A stretch of DNA of 20,029 nt from a virus. The translations under genes and the position numbers were made by a program. The notes under the pieces are model-generated. The model saw only the letters and a program-made list of their open reading frames with translations. It searched no databases and was not told where the DNA came from. The stretch is taken from the IMG/VR virus record IMGVR_UViG_3300025660_000034, positions 1 through 20,029 of that record. One strand, 5' to 3'. Position 1 is the first letter of the stretch; each line of letters begins with the position of its first letter. Shown piece by piece: positions 14,278 to 20,029 of this stretch.

Positions 14278-14990
14278 TGAAAAGAACAAATAATATAAAA
14301 ACAGTAGATAAGGTAGCAACACCAGTAACACACACCACAAGAACAAAAGCAACGTTAGTGAGTTATTCAACACCGTCAGAAGAGTTTAAAGAAGAAGGTT
14401 TGGATGATGTAAAAGACTTAGTTGCATACTGTGCTAGAGTAAGTAATCCATCCAACCAGCTTAATAAAGAGACCGCTGATAAGTTAATTGGGTACTTGAT
14501 TAAACACCAACATTGGTCTCCATTAGAGATGGTAAGTGCTTGTATTGAAATTGAAACTACAAGAGATATTGCACGTCAAATCCTAAGACATAGATCATTT
14601 TCTTTCCAAGAGTTCTCTCAACGATATGCCGATCCTACTAAAGACCTATCATTTATGTTAAGAGAAGCTAGGTTACAAGATACTAAGAATAGACAGAACT
14701 CTATTGAAAATAACAATGAAGTATTAAGTGCTATGTGGAGAATCAAACAAGAGAACGTTATTAAAAATGCACTTAGCGCTTATAATTGGGCTATTGAGAA
14801 TGGTATTGCTAAAGAACAAGCCAGAGCAGTATTGCCTGAAGGTAACACTATGAGTAGGATGTATATGAATGGAACTATTAGAAGTTGGATTCATTACATC
14901 GACCTACGATCTAAGAATGGAACTCAAAAAGAACATATTGAAGTTGCATTAGCGTGTGCTCAAGCCATTGATAAAATCTTTAAATTATGA
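14277..14990 (+). CDS. thyX: Flavin-dependent thymidylate synthase ThyX
   Basis: 237 residues. The ThyX signature RHRx7S is seen at R104-H-R-S-F-S-F-Q-E-F-S114 followed by QRY; HQHWSPLEM, DIARQILRH, EQARAVLPEG and SWIHYIDLRS also fit. It makes dTMP from dUMP with methylene-tetrahydrofolate and FAD, unlike the Cys-dependent ThyA fold. An N-terminal tail of about 25 residues precedes the usual domain, and the ATG overlaps the gp41 stop by one base (TAATG). Next to it lies dCMP deaminase, giving a dCMP to dUMP to dTMP path. Coexistence with the ThyA-fold enzyme at 6985 supports a different job for the latter. Confidence 0.97.
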   Translation: MKRTNNIKTVDKVATPVTHTTRTKATLVSYSTPSEEFKEEGLDDVKDLVAYCARVSNPSNQLNKETADKLIGYLIKHQHWSPLEMVSACIEIETTRDIARQILRHRSFSFQEFSQRYADPTKDLSFMLREARLQDTKNRQNSIENNNEVLSAMWRIKQENVIKNALSAYNWAIENGIAKEQARAVLPEGNTMSRMYMNGTIRSWIHYIDLRSKNGTQKEHIEVALACAQAIDKIFKL

Positions 14991-15439
14991 TACATACTAA
15001 GAAATGGGGTGATCGATACTTAAGCATTTGTAAAGAAGTTGCTAGTTGGAGTAGAGACCCATCAACTCAGGTCGGTGCGGTAGTTGTAGGTGATAAAGGA
15101 CAAATATTATCACAAGGTTATAACGGCTTTCCGCGAAACATCAGAGATAACGCTAATAGATATAATGATAAAAAGCGTAAGTATGAGTTAATAGTTCATG
15201 CTGAAATGAATGCTATTTACAATGCTACATTAAATGGCCAATCATTGCAAGGATCTACAATGTATATATCTGGTTTAGGTGTATGTCATGAATGTGCTAA
15301 AGCAATTATTCAAGTTGGTATTACACAAGTGGTTGCCCAATGTAAAGAGATAAAACCAGGTTGGGAAGATAGTTGTAATTTAACTAAAAAATTATTTGAA
15401 GAAGCTGGCATTGATTATTTATTAGAGGAGAAAAAATGA
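14987..15439 (+). CDS. cd: dCMP deaminase
   Basis: 150 residues. Zinc-dependent cytidine deaminase fold with H71-A-E73 and C100-H-E-C103 as zinc ligands and proton shuttle, after STQVGAVVV and the QGYNGFPR substrate segment typical of dCMP deaminases. It converts dCMP to dUMP, feeding ThyX, whose gene it overlaps by 4 bases (ATGA). In hydroxymethylcytosine phages it also balances the dCMP pool against the hydroxymethylase. Start ATG 14987 fits the family N-terminus. The next small ORF overlaps the stop by 4 bases after GGAG, continuing the operon. Confidence 0.95.
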   Translation: MIHTKKWGDRYLSICKEVASWSRDPSTQVGAVVVGDKGQILSQGYNGFPRNIRDNANRYNDKKRKYELIVHAEMNAIYNATLNGQSLQGSTMYISGLGVCHECAKAIIQVGITQVVAQCKEIKPGWEDSCNLTKKLFEEAGIDYLLEEKK

Positions 15440-15597
15440 TAGCAAATTATAAAGAAAGGGTAAAGAACTTATTTACTAAAAAGCCTAACTACAAAGAGCT
15501 GTATGAAGAAGAAAGAAAAACGGCAGAAGTCTTTGAATTTAAATACAATAAGTTAAGAAGACAGTTAAAGTCTATTATAAAAGAGTGTGATCAATAA
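15436..15597 (+). CDS. Small unknown protein, 53 residues
   Basis: Opens with ATGA overlapping the dCMP deaminase stop, behind GAGG/GGAG 7-10 bases upstream, which is good evidence of translation. It is highly charged (many Lys and Glu), predicted as one long helix with heptad-like spacing of hydrophobic residues (YEEERKTAEVFEFKYNKLRR), so a coiled coil is possible. The sequence is not recognised. Confidence 0.65.
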   Translation: MIANYKERVKNLFTKKPNYKELYEEERKTAEVFEFKYNKLRRQLKSIIKECDQ

Positions 15598-15749
15598 TGC
15601 CTGTAATGACAAAATGGGCGGTGATATTCCATAATGGTGTTCATAAATCATTATTGGGATTTGACAAAGCCCATATTAGACAAAAATACCCTAATGTAAA
15701 ATCAGTATTTAAAATGGGAATTAAACACAACACAGGAGAAATAAAATGA
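15597..15749 (+). CDS. Small unknown protein, 50 residues
   Basis: ATG overlaps the previous stop by one base (TAATG), and the stop overlaps the next ATG by 4 bases. Reads MPVMTKWAVIFHNGVHKS with a beta-hairpin look, then a basic C-terminal half (AHIRQKYPNVKSVFKMG). Unrecognised. A weak ribosome-binding site; coupling to the upstream ORF is the main support. Confidence 0.55.
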   Translation: MPVMTKWAVIFHNGVHKSLLGFDKAHIRQKYPNVKSVFKMGIKHNTGEIK

Positions 15750-15877
15750 GTAAGACAGCAATTGATGGCGTAAAGATACGCAAAGATAACAACGGCAATA
15801 GACTAAGTAAGAAGACTTATAGCCACGGCAGCTATAGATGCAAACGTAAGCCACAGTCAAAGAGATGCAAGAAGTAG
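15746..15877 (+). CDS. Small highly basic protein, 43 residues
   Basis: CAGGAG lies 7 bases before the ATG at 15746, and the ATG overlaps the previous stop. About a third of the residues are Lys or Arg, with two Cys near the C-terminus (YRCKRKPQSKRCKK). Likely to bind nucleic acid or an acidic partner if expressed. Not recognised. Confidence 0.55.
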   Translation: MSKTAIDGVKIRKDNNGNRLSKKTYSHGSYRCKRKPQSKRCKK

Positions 15878-16020
15878 TTGATTGGTTGAACATAGCGATA
15901 ATCCTAATATTAGCTGGTATAGTAATGGGGATTGCGTTAATATCAGCATTAATATGGACACCGTTTTTATTATTAGGGATAGCATTAGATTATTATGAAA
16001 GCAGAAAAAGATTACGATAA
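15865..16020 (+). CDS. Small membrane protein, 51 residues
   Basis: After a short N-terminus (MQEVVDWLN) come two hydrophobic stretches, IAIILILAGIVMGIALI and ISALIWTPFLLLGIALDYY, then a basic tail ESRKRLR, so one long or two short membrane segments with a cytoplasmic basic tail. It overlaps the upstream ORF by 13 bases and the downstream gene by 26. Could be a phage membrane factor of unknown role; not recognised. Confidence 0.55.
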   Translation: MQEVVDWLNIAIILILAGIVMGIALISALIWTPFLLLGIALDYYESRKRLR

Positions 16021-16312
16021 GTGGTCCTTCGTTGAGAAGGATTTAGATCAAGAGCAATGGTTTATTAAGTTAGAAGGTGGGTTATATCATGGTGTTGTAT
16101 ATAGTTACGATGCTATTAAGTTGAATGAAGATGATGAATCCATTTCATTTGATTATGAGGTGGTTGATTATTTAGATGAAGATCCTCATGGCACTCCAAG
16201 ATTCAACGAATGTGTTGGTGAAATTCTAAAGCTTGTGTTAGATGATGCTATGAAAGCAAGTGATTATGTTATAGGTAAGAAAGATGAACGAAGCCCTAAT
16301 AATCCTAGCTGA
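15995..16312 (+). CDS. Unknown 105-residue acidic protein
   Basis: Acidic soluble protein with the pattern DQEQWFIKLEGGLYHGVVYSYDAI, then ISFDYEVVDYLD, then a helix (CVGEILKLVLDDAMK). Proteins of this look (FIKL...GVVYSY) recur in T4-like phages as conserved hypothetical proteins, from memory, with no assigned role. It overlaps the membrane ORF upstream by 26 bases and the MazG-like gene downstream by 29 bases, which suggests tight coupling. No catalytic motif seen. Confidence 0.8.
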   Translation: MKAEKDYDKWSFVEKDLDQEQWFIKLEGGLYHGVVYSYDAIKLNEDDESISFDYEVVDYLDEDPHGTPRFNECVGEILKLVLDDAMKASDYVIGKKDERSPNNPS

Positions 16313-16547
16313 AGAATGCGCCGAGGTCCAAGTTGAGGTGTCCAAGATACTTCGTTTTGGTGCTGAAGAAGGTAATTTAAAGAACCTTGAAAAAGAGATA
16401 GGTGATGTTATTGCAATGATGGCTATCTTAGCACATCAAGGTATTATTAATGAAGACGTGATAATGCGTAGAGTCCCATCTAAACTACGAAAGTTAAAGA
16501 AGTATAGCGATATTAAAGATTTAGATATTATTATTAAAAGTTTATAA
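16284..16547 (+). CDS. Small MazG-like pyrophosphohydrolase
   Basis: 87 residues. EExxE at E10-E11 to E14 and ExxD at E38 to D41, in LAEECAEVQVEVSKILRFG and LEKEIGDVIAMM, are the metal-binding motifs of the MazG-like all-alpha fold. Minimal length for the fold. A second, divergent copy beside the 4569 gene, so the two likely act on different nucleotides. Its stop codon (16545-16547) lies inside the TATAAATA box at 16543, so early and late units abut directly. Confidence 0.82.
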   Translation: MNEALIILAEECAEVQVEVSKILRFGAEEGNLKNLEKEIGDVIAMMAILAHQGIINEDVIMRRVPSKLRKLKKYSDIKDLDIIIKSL

Positions 16548-16550
16548 ATA
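16543..16550 (+). promoter_or_regulatory. Late promoter box TATAAATA for rimK-like gene
   Basis: Exact match to the T4 late promoter -10 consensus. With T4 spacing (box at -13 to -6) transcription would begin at 16556, the A of the next ATG. The following five bases and start read GACTTATG, as in the second late box (TACTTATG). It overlaps the preceding stop codon. Confidence 0.7.
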
Positions 16551-16555
16551 GACTT

Positions 16556-17857
16556 ATGAAACTAGTAATACTAACCAAAGACGTTAAGTCTGAAACTGTT
16601 GAGCGTCTATCCACCGAAATGACTAAAACCGGTGGTGAAGTTTATGCGGTAAACCTTGAAGGTGCCTACCTTAAAGACAATAAGATATTCAACATCGATG
16701 ATAAGAAGGGATTTGAAATATCCCCTCAAGATACAGTCGTTGCTGTTCGCGGGTCAATCACCCTTAAAGACTCTTATTTAGACCTACTATCTCAAATAGA
16801 AAAACGAAAAATCATGACGGTCAACAACCGCTTGTGTAATGAGATATGTGCTGATAAATTCAGAACTTCAATTATCCTCGATGAGGCTGGTATAGCTCAA
16901 CCTAAGACCGCCTTAATTGCTATTGGTGATAATATCAAAACCAATTACCCTGAGCAAGCATTTAACAAACTAGATACTAAATTCCCAGTTATTCTTAAAA
17001 CCCTACGTGGTGCTAAAGGTATCGGTGTATTGCTTATTGAGAGTATGCAAGCTTTAGAATCTACTACCCAATTATTATATAAGCTTGATGAAAGCTCTGA
17101 TTTGTTATTACAAGAATATATTAAATCAGACTTTGATATTAGAGTGCATGTATTAAATGGTGAAATCATTGGGGTTATGCGACGCAACGTGCCAGATGAT
17201 GATTTTAGATCAAATTACGCGCAAGGTGCAACCACTGAAAAATATAAGCTATCTAAGAAAGAAGAGGAAGTTGCACTAGCAGCTGCTAACGCCGTTAGTG
17301 GTTATTGGGTTGGGGTAGATTTTATTCCTAATAAGGGTAATCCATTAGTACTTGAAGTGAATTCATCAGCAGGCACTGAGGGCATCGAGCAGACTATTGG
17401 ATCATCTATTAATAGAAAAGTAATTAAAACCATAACTAACTCAGATAATTGGATTAAAGCTAAAACTGTGATTGGTGTTAGAGAAATATTTGAATTTGAT
17501 TTGTTTGGTAAGATGAAGGCCAAATTAGATACTGGCAATTCTGTTAAGACTCTTGTTATGCATGCCGACGATCTTGTAGTTAAAAATGATAAAGTAACCT
17601 TTACATCCCACGGCCGTGAATATACAATGAAGCTGTATGGTATTAAAAAGATTAGATTAAATGGCGACAATGGATTAGAAGAGAGGCCTATGGTTATGTT
17701 AGACTTTACCTTTAATGGTGTTATTCATAAGAATGTAACCTTTACTTTAGATGATAGATCGACAAAAACAACTGAGGTATTAGTGAATAAAGATTGGATG
17801 ATTGATAACTCATTCATCATCGATCCTAGTCTGATGTATACTTTAGGAGAATTATAA
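16556..17857 (+). CDS. RimK-like ATP-grasp ligase fused to retropepsin-like protease domain
   Basis: 433 residues. Residues 1-295 form an ATP-grasp ligase of the RimK type: VILKTLRGAKGIGVLLIES (146-164), LLLQEYIKSDFDIRVHVLNG (183-202), VGVDFIPNKGNPLVLEVNSSAG (252-273) with metal ligands E267 and N269. RimK adds Glu to the C-terminus of ribosomal protein S6. Residues about 305-425 resemble the 'ATP-dependent zinc protease' family (RimB-like, retropepsin fold): AKLDTGNSVKTLVMHADDL with D325-T-G, REYTMKL, and KTTEVLVNKDWM. In bacteria these proteins often lie next to rimK genes. Preceded by a late promoter, hence probably made late; target could be ribosome or a virion protein. No ribosome-binding site is visible. 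Confidence 0.85.
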   Translation: MKLVILTKDVKSETVERLSTEMTKTGGEVYAVNLEGAYLKDNKIFNIDDKKGFEISPQDTVVAVRGSITLKDSYLDLLSQIEKRKIMTVNNRLCNEICADKFRTSIILDEAGIAQPKTALIAIGDNIKTNYPEQAFNKLDTKFPVILKTLRGAKGIGVLLIESMQALESTTQLLYKLDESSDLLLQEYIKSDFDIRVHVLNGEIIGVMRRNVPDDDFRSNYAQGATTEKYKLSKKEEEVALAAANAVSGYWVGVDFIPNKGNPLVLEVNSSAGTEGIEQTIGSSINRKVIKTITNSDNWIKAKTVIGVREIFEFDLFGKMKAKLDTGNSVKTLVMHADDLVVKNDKVTFTSHGREYTMKLYGIKKIRLNGDNGLEERPMVMLDFTFNGVIHKNVTFTLDDRSTKTTEVLVNKDWMIDNSFIIDPSLMYTLGEL

Positions 17858-17860
17858 ATA
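17853..17860 (+). promoter_or_regulatory. Late promoter box TATAAATA for kinase-like gene
   Basis: Exact T4-type late -10 box overlapping the stop codon of the rimK-like gene. With T4 spacing the first transcribed base is 17866, again the A of an ATG, and the sequence to it (TACTT) matches the other late box in 4 of 5 bases. AGGAG at 17845-17849 lies upstream of that start and would not be in the late mRNA. Confidence 0.7.
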
Positions 17861-17865
17861 TACTT

Positions 17866-18738
17866 ATGCATAATTTTAAAAGCTTTTTAGACGAAGGTAA
17901 ATCTGAGATGTTATCAGAGAAACTTATCATGTTGAATAATGGCCGTAAAGACGGCCAAATCGTATTCCTCGCGGGTGGTGCTGGTTCTGGTAAGGGATTT
18001 GCTGCTACAAACTTCATGGAGAAGGAAAAGTTTAAGGTAAGAGATGTTGATGAGTGGAAGAAAGTGTTTCAAAAGATTGCTGATACTCAAGCAAAGTATC
18101 CAGAAATAAAAGGATTAGACATGAAGAAACCTGCTGATGTTGCTAAGCTTCATATGTTCATTAAGAAACTTGGTCTTAAAGATAAGACACTTGACTTAAT
18201 GTTAGGGCAACTTAAAGATAGAAAGAAGTTACCTAATATCATGTTTGATATTACGGCTAAAGACACTAAAGATGTATCTCAATTCCTTCCAAGATTATTA
18301 ACAGCTGGTTATAACCCTGCCAACATTCATTTAGTATGGGTGTTAACCGATTATAAAATTGCGATTAAGCAGAATGCAGATAGAGATAGAGTTGTGCCTT
18401 CTGACATTATGTTGCAAACACATAAAGGCGCATCTGAAACTGTGTACTCATATGTCACAGGAGAAGGTAAGAAGATGCAAATTAATGGTGAGATACATGT
18501 AATTTTAAATAACAAAGAAAACACCGTTATGTTTACTCCTTCAGGCAATGATAGAACTTCTAAGATAAGTGGTAAGAAGAATGGCGTAGTTGTTAAAGAC
18601 TTTACATACTTAACATTAAAGAATCGCGGCAAAGCACTGATCAAAATAGATAAGGTAATGAAACAACTATACCATTGGGTAATGGATAATATACCAAAGT
18701 CTGATTTTCAAAAAGCATTAACGGATACAATTAAGTAA
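17866..18738 (+). CDS. P-loop kinase-like protein (zeta-toxin-like), possibly packaged in the capsid
   Basis: 290 residues. A Walker A loop AGGAGSGKGF (36-45) follows a strand QIVFLA; a DVDEWKK segment, NIMFDITAK and HLVWVLTDYKIAI with an R-D-R motif (A-D-R-D-R-V) follow, the layout of a P-loop nucleotide or zeta-toxin-like kinase. The C-terminal half (200-290) is not recognised. The N-terminus MHNFKSFLDEGKSEMLSEKL has FKSF and two LxE sites (L8-D-E10 and L16-S-E18), resembling T4 capsid-targeting sequences cleaved by the gp21 protease. If so, it is packaged into the head and enters the host with the DNA. Neighbour: a late promoter directly upstream. Fold likely, substrate unknown. Confidence 0.72.
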   Translation: MHNFKSFLDEGKSEMLSEKLIMLNNGRKDGQIVFLAGGAGSGKGFAATNFMEKEKFKVRDVDEWKKVFQKIADTQAKYPEIKGLDMKKPADVAKLHMFIKKLGLKDKTLDLMLGQLKDRKKLPNIMFDITAKDTKDVSQFLPRLLTAGYNPANIHLVWVLTDYKIAIKQNADRDRVVPSDIMLQTHKGASETVYSYVTGEGKKMQINGEIHVILNNKENTVMFTPSGNDRTSKISGKKNGVVVKDFTYLTLKNRGKALIKIDKVMKQLYHWVMDNIPKSDFQKALTDTIK

Positions 18739-18778
18739 TGCTAAAATTTAATAATAACAGCAGGAAAAATTAAATAAG

Positions 18779-20029
18779 ATGAAGTCATTTAAGTCTTTTG
18801 ATCTGGTTGAAGCTACAAACTTAACAGCTTCTGAATTAGAAAAACCCAATTCAATTACAAAGAAATCAAGAGTAGGTATATTAATTAGCCTTATTAAAGC
18901 GGGTACACCTCTTGAAATGGTTAAAGGTAAACCGTTCGTGGTTACCGATAAAGAATTAGCCTTAGCTGGCATAGAACAATTTAAGAAAGATGGTAAGAAC
19001 TTCGCTTTAGGTGTTGACGCGGCTGGTAAACCTATAATGAATAACCACCTTAAGAAATCAAAAGCTTTTGGCGGTGATGTAGCAGGTGCTGGTGGTGGTG
19101 CCGCAGCTACGGCAATCACAGAGTCTGCTCAATGTTTATGGTGTGCGGCCCTATTAGGTGAAGGACATACTAATCCTATTGAACATTTCACTGATGATGT
19201 CCTTAAAAAATATAAGTCATCTATTGATGTTGGCGGCACAAAGATGGTTGATATGCTAGGTATTGATGATGGTTGGAAAGAGTCTTCATACTTATCAGCA
19301 CAATACTTAATTAAAAAAGGTTATATTAATAAGAATCAAGTGTTCCATAGAGATTCAAAGAAGATGAACACCATATACGCGGCTAAGTCATTAGCGTTTA
19401 CTAATAATAATCTTGGTAAGTTTAATAATGATAAGTGGAACCCGGGAGATATCTGGGCTATCGATAAATCATTTGATATGAAATCATTAGATGCTACTAC
19501 CGTAAGACAATTGAATACCTCTATATTAGTAGCATTTAATAATAGAAGTTGTGTTGGTATTTCCCTTAAGAAAGTTGTTAAGAAAGCACAGAGTAATGAA
19601 TATAACATTAAATTACCACCTGATGTTGCTGACTTTAAAATGGTTAAATGCGAATTGTCCTCAAATAAAGGAACATTTTGGTCAGCCAAATCTGGTAAAG
19701 TAACATATGATGGTGGTGAAATGAGTATAGCACCTAATTCATCAATGGGTACTAATAAAATGGAACTAAGAAATAAAAATGCTAAAGGCGGCGGTATTGG
19801 TTGGGGTGTTATTATTGATTCTGCTAAAATGGTATTTGGTCGTAAGATGAGAACCCATAAACAAATTCGAAAATTAGCAATTGCAATTGCTAAGAAAAAA
19901 GATAAGAGAGCTATTAGCGTATTCTATAAAGCCATTAATGACACCTCAACTAAAATGTCAAGGGCGGAGTTTGAAGAGAATATAAGTAAAAAGGATGCTC
20001 CTTGGCTTTCTGGTAAATTGGGTGCAGTA
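18779..20029 (+). CDS. Long unknown protein, cut by window end; possible capsid-packaged protein
   Basis: Open for 417 codons from ATG 18779 to the last base with no stop, so it is C-terminally incomplete. The N-terminus MKSFKSFDLVEATNL shares FKSF plus an LxE site (L9-V-E11) with the preceding gene and resembles T4 internal-protein targeting sequences. Other features: a Gly/Ala-rich linker GGDVAGAGGGAAA (about residues 99-111), then TESAQCLWCAALL, and a basic C-terminal part (GRKMRTHKQIRKLAIAIAKKK). I do not recognise the family; proteins with a Gly-rich linker followed by ESAQC are known to me only as hypothetical T4-like phage proteins. AGGA lies 13 bases before the ATG; no TATAAATA is placed as at the two upstream genes. 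Probably late-expressed. Confidence 0.75.
   Translation, partial: MKSFKSFDLVEATNLTASELEKPNSITKKSRVGILISLIKAGTPLEMVKGKPFVVTDKELALAGIEQFKKDGKNFALGVDAAGKPIMNNHLKKSKAFGGDVAGAGGGAAATAITESAQCLWCAALLGEGHTNPIEHFTDDVLKKYKSSIDVGGTKMVDMLGIDDGWKESSYLSAQYLIKKGYINKNQVFHRDSKKMNTIYAAKSLAFTNNNLGKFNNDKWNPGDIWAIDKSFDMKSLDATTVRQLNTSILVAFNNRSCVGISLKKVVKKAQSNEYNIKLPPDVADFKMVKCELSSNKGTFWSAKSGKVTYDGGEMSIAPNSSMGTNKMELRNKNAKGGGIGWGVIIDSAKMVFGRKMRTHKQIRKLAIAIAKKKDKRAISVFYKAINDTSTKMSRAEFEENISKKDAPWLSGKLGAV

Noticed and set aside
17302-17670. Reverse-strand 122-residue ORF opposite the rimK-like gene
   Set aside because: Shadow frame, contradicts strong forward coding with recognised domains.
19336-19689. Reverse-strand ORF near the right end
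   Set aside because: Antisense to the 417-codon forward frame that stays open to the window end; no family resemblance.

Overview
The window is one co-directional block (every gene on the + strand) from an AT-rich, T4-like myovirus. The order of core genes is that of T4: clamp loader gp44 (C-terminal end only), clamp loader gp62, RegA, DNA polymerase gp43, a gp42-type nucleotide hydroxymethylase with a glucosyltransferase-like gene beside it, the UvsX recombinase and the gp41 helicase. Accessory genes (Hsp20, an Sm-like protein, ThyX, MazG-like proteins, RimK) resemble those carried by marine T4-like phages, which makes a marine bacterial host likely, but nothing here identifies the host.

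Layout: 1-1082 clamp loader and RegA. 1083-1966 Hsp20 and an Sm-like protein, separated by a perfect 12-bp inverted repeat. 1971-4513 promoter and DNA polymerase. 4517-6344 promoter, MazG-like hydrolase, archaeo-eukaryotic-primase-like protein and a possible PD-(D/E)XK nuclease. 6348-11824 promoter, then dATP/dGTP diphosphohydrolase-like protein, a small unknown, dCMP hydroxymethylase-like enzyme, T4 alpha-glucosyltransferase homologue, HAD-kinase fusion, cytidylyltransferase and C5-cytosine methyltransferase. 11828-15439 promoter, UvsX, gp41, ThyX, dCMP deaminase. 15436-16547 four tiny ORFs, a small unknown and a second MazG-like gene. From 16543 onward, late-type genes preceded by TATAAATA: a RimK/protease fusion, a P-loop kinase-like protein and a long protein running off the window.

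The best candidate for an unusual system is 6985-11824. The thymidylate-synthase-fold enzyme has Asp where thymidylate synthases have the dUMP-reading Asn, as in dCMP hydroxymethylases. It is followed by a clear AGT homologue, then by a sugar- or polyol-activation pair (HAD-kinase plus cytidylyltransferase), which suggests that hydroxymethylcytosine in the DNA is decorated with something other than plain glucose. ThyX and dCMP deaminase supply dTMP separately, freeing the thymidylate-synthase-like enzyme for cytosine modification.

Regulation is visible in the sequence. Four promoters share a 13-bp upstream block and a TATAAT box at fixed spacing. Two late-type TATAAATA boxes and one of the four promoters sit so close to ATG codons that their predicted transcripts would start on the A of the start codon (leaderless mRNAs). 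The two genes at the right end share N-termini that look like T4 capsid-targeting sequences.
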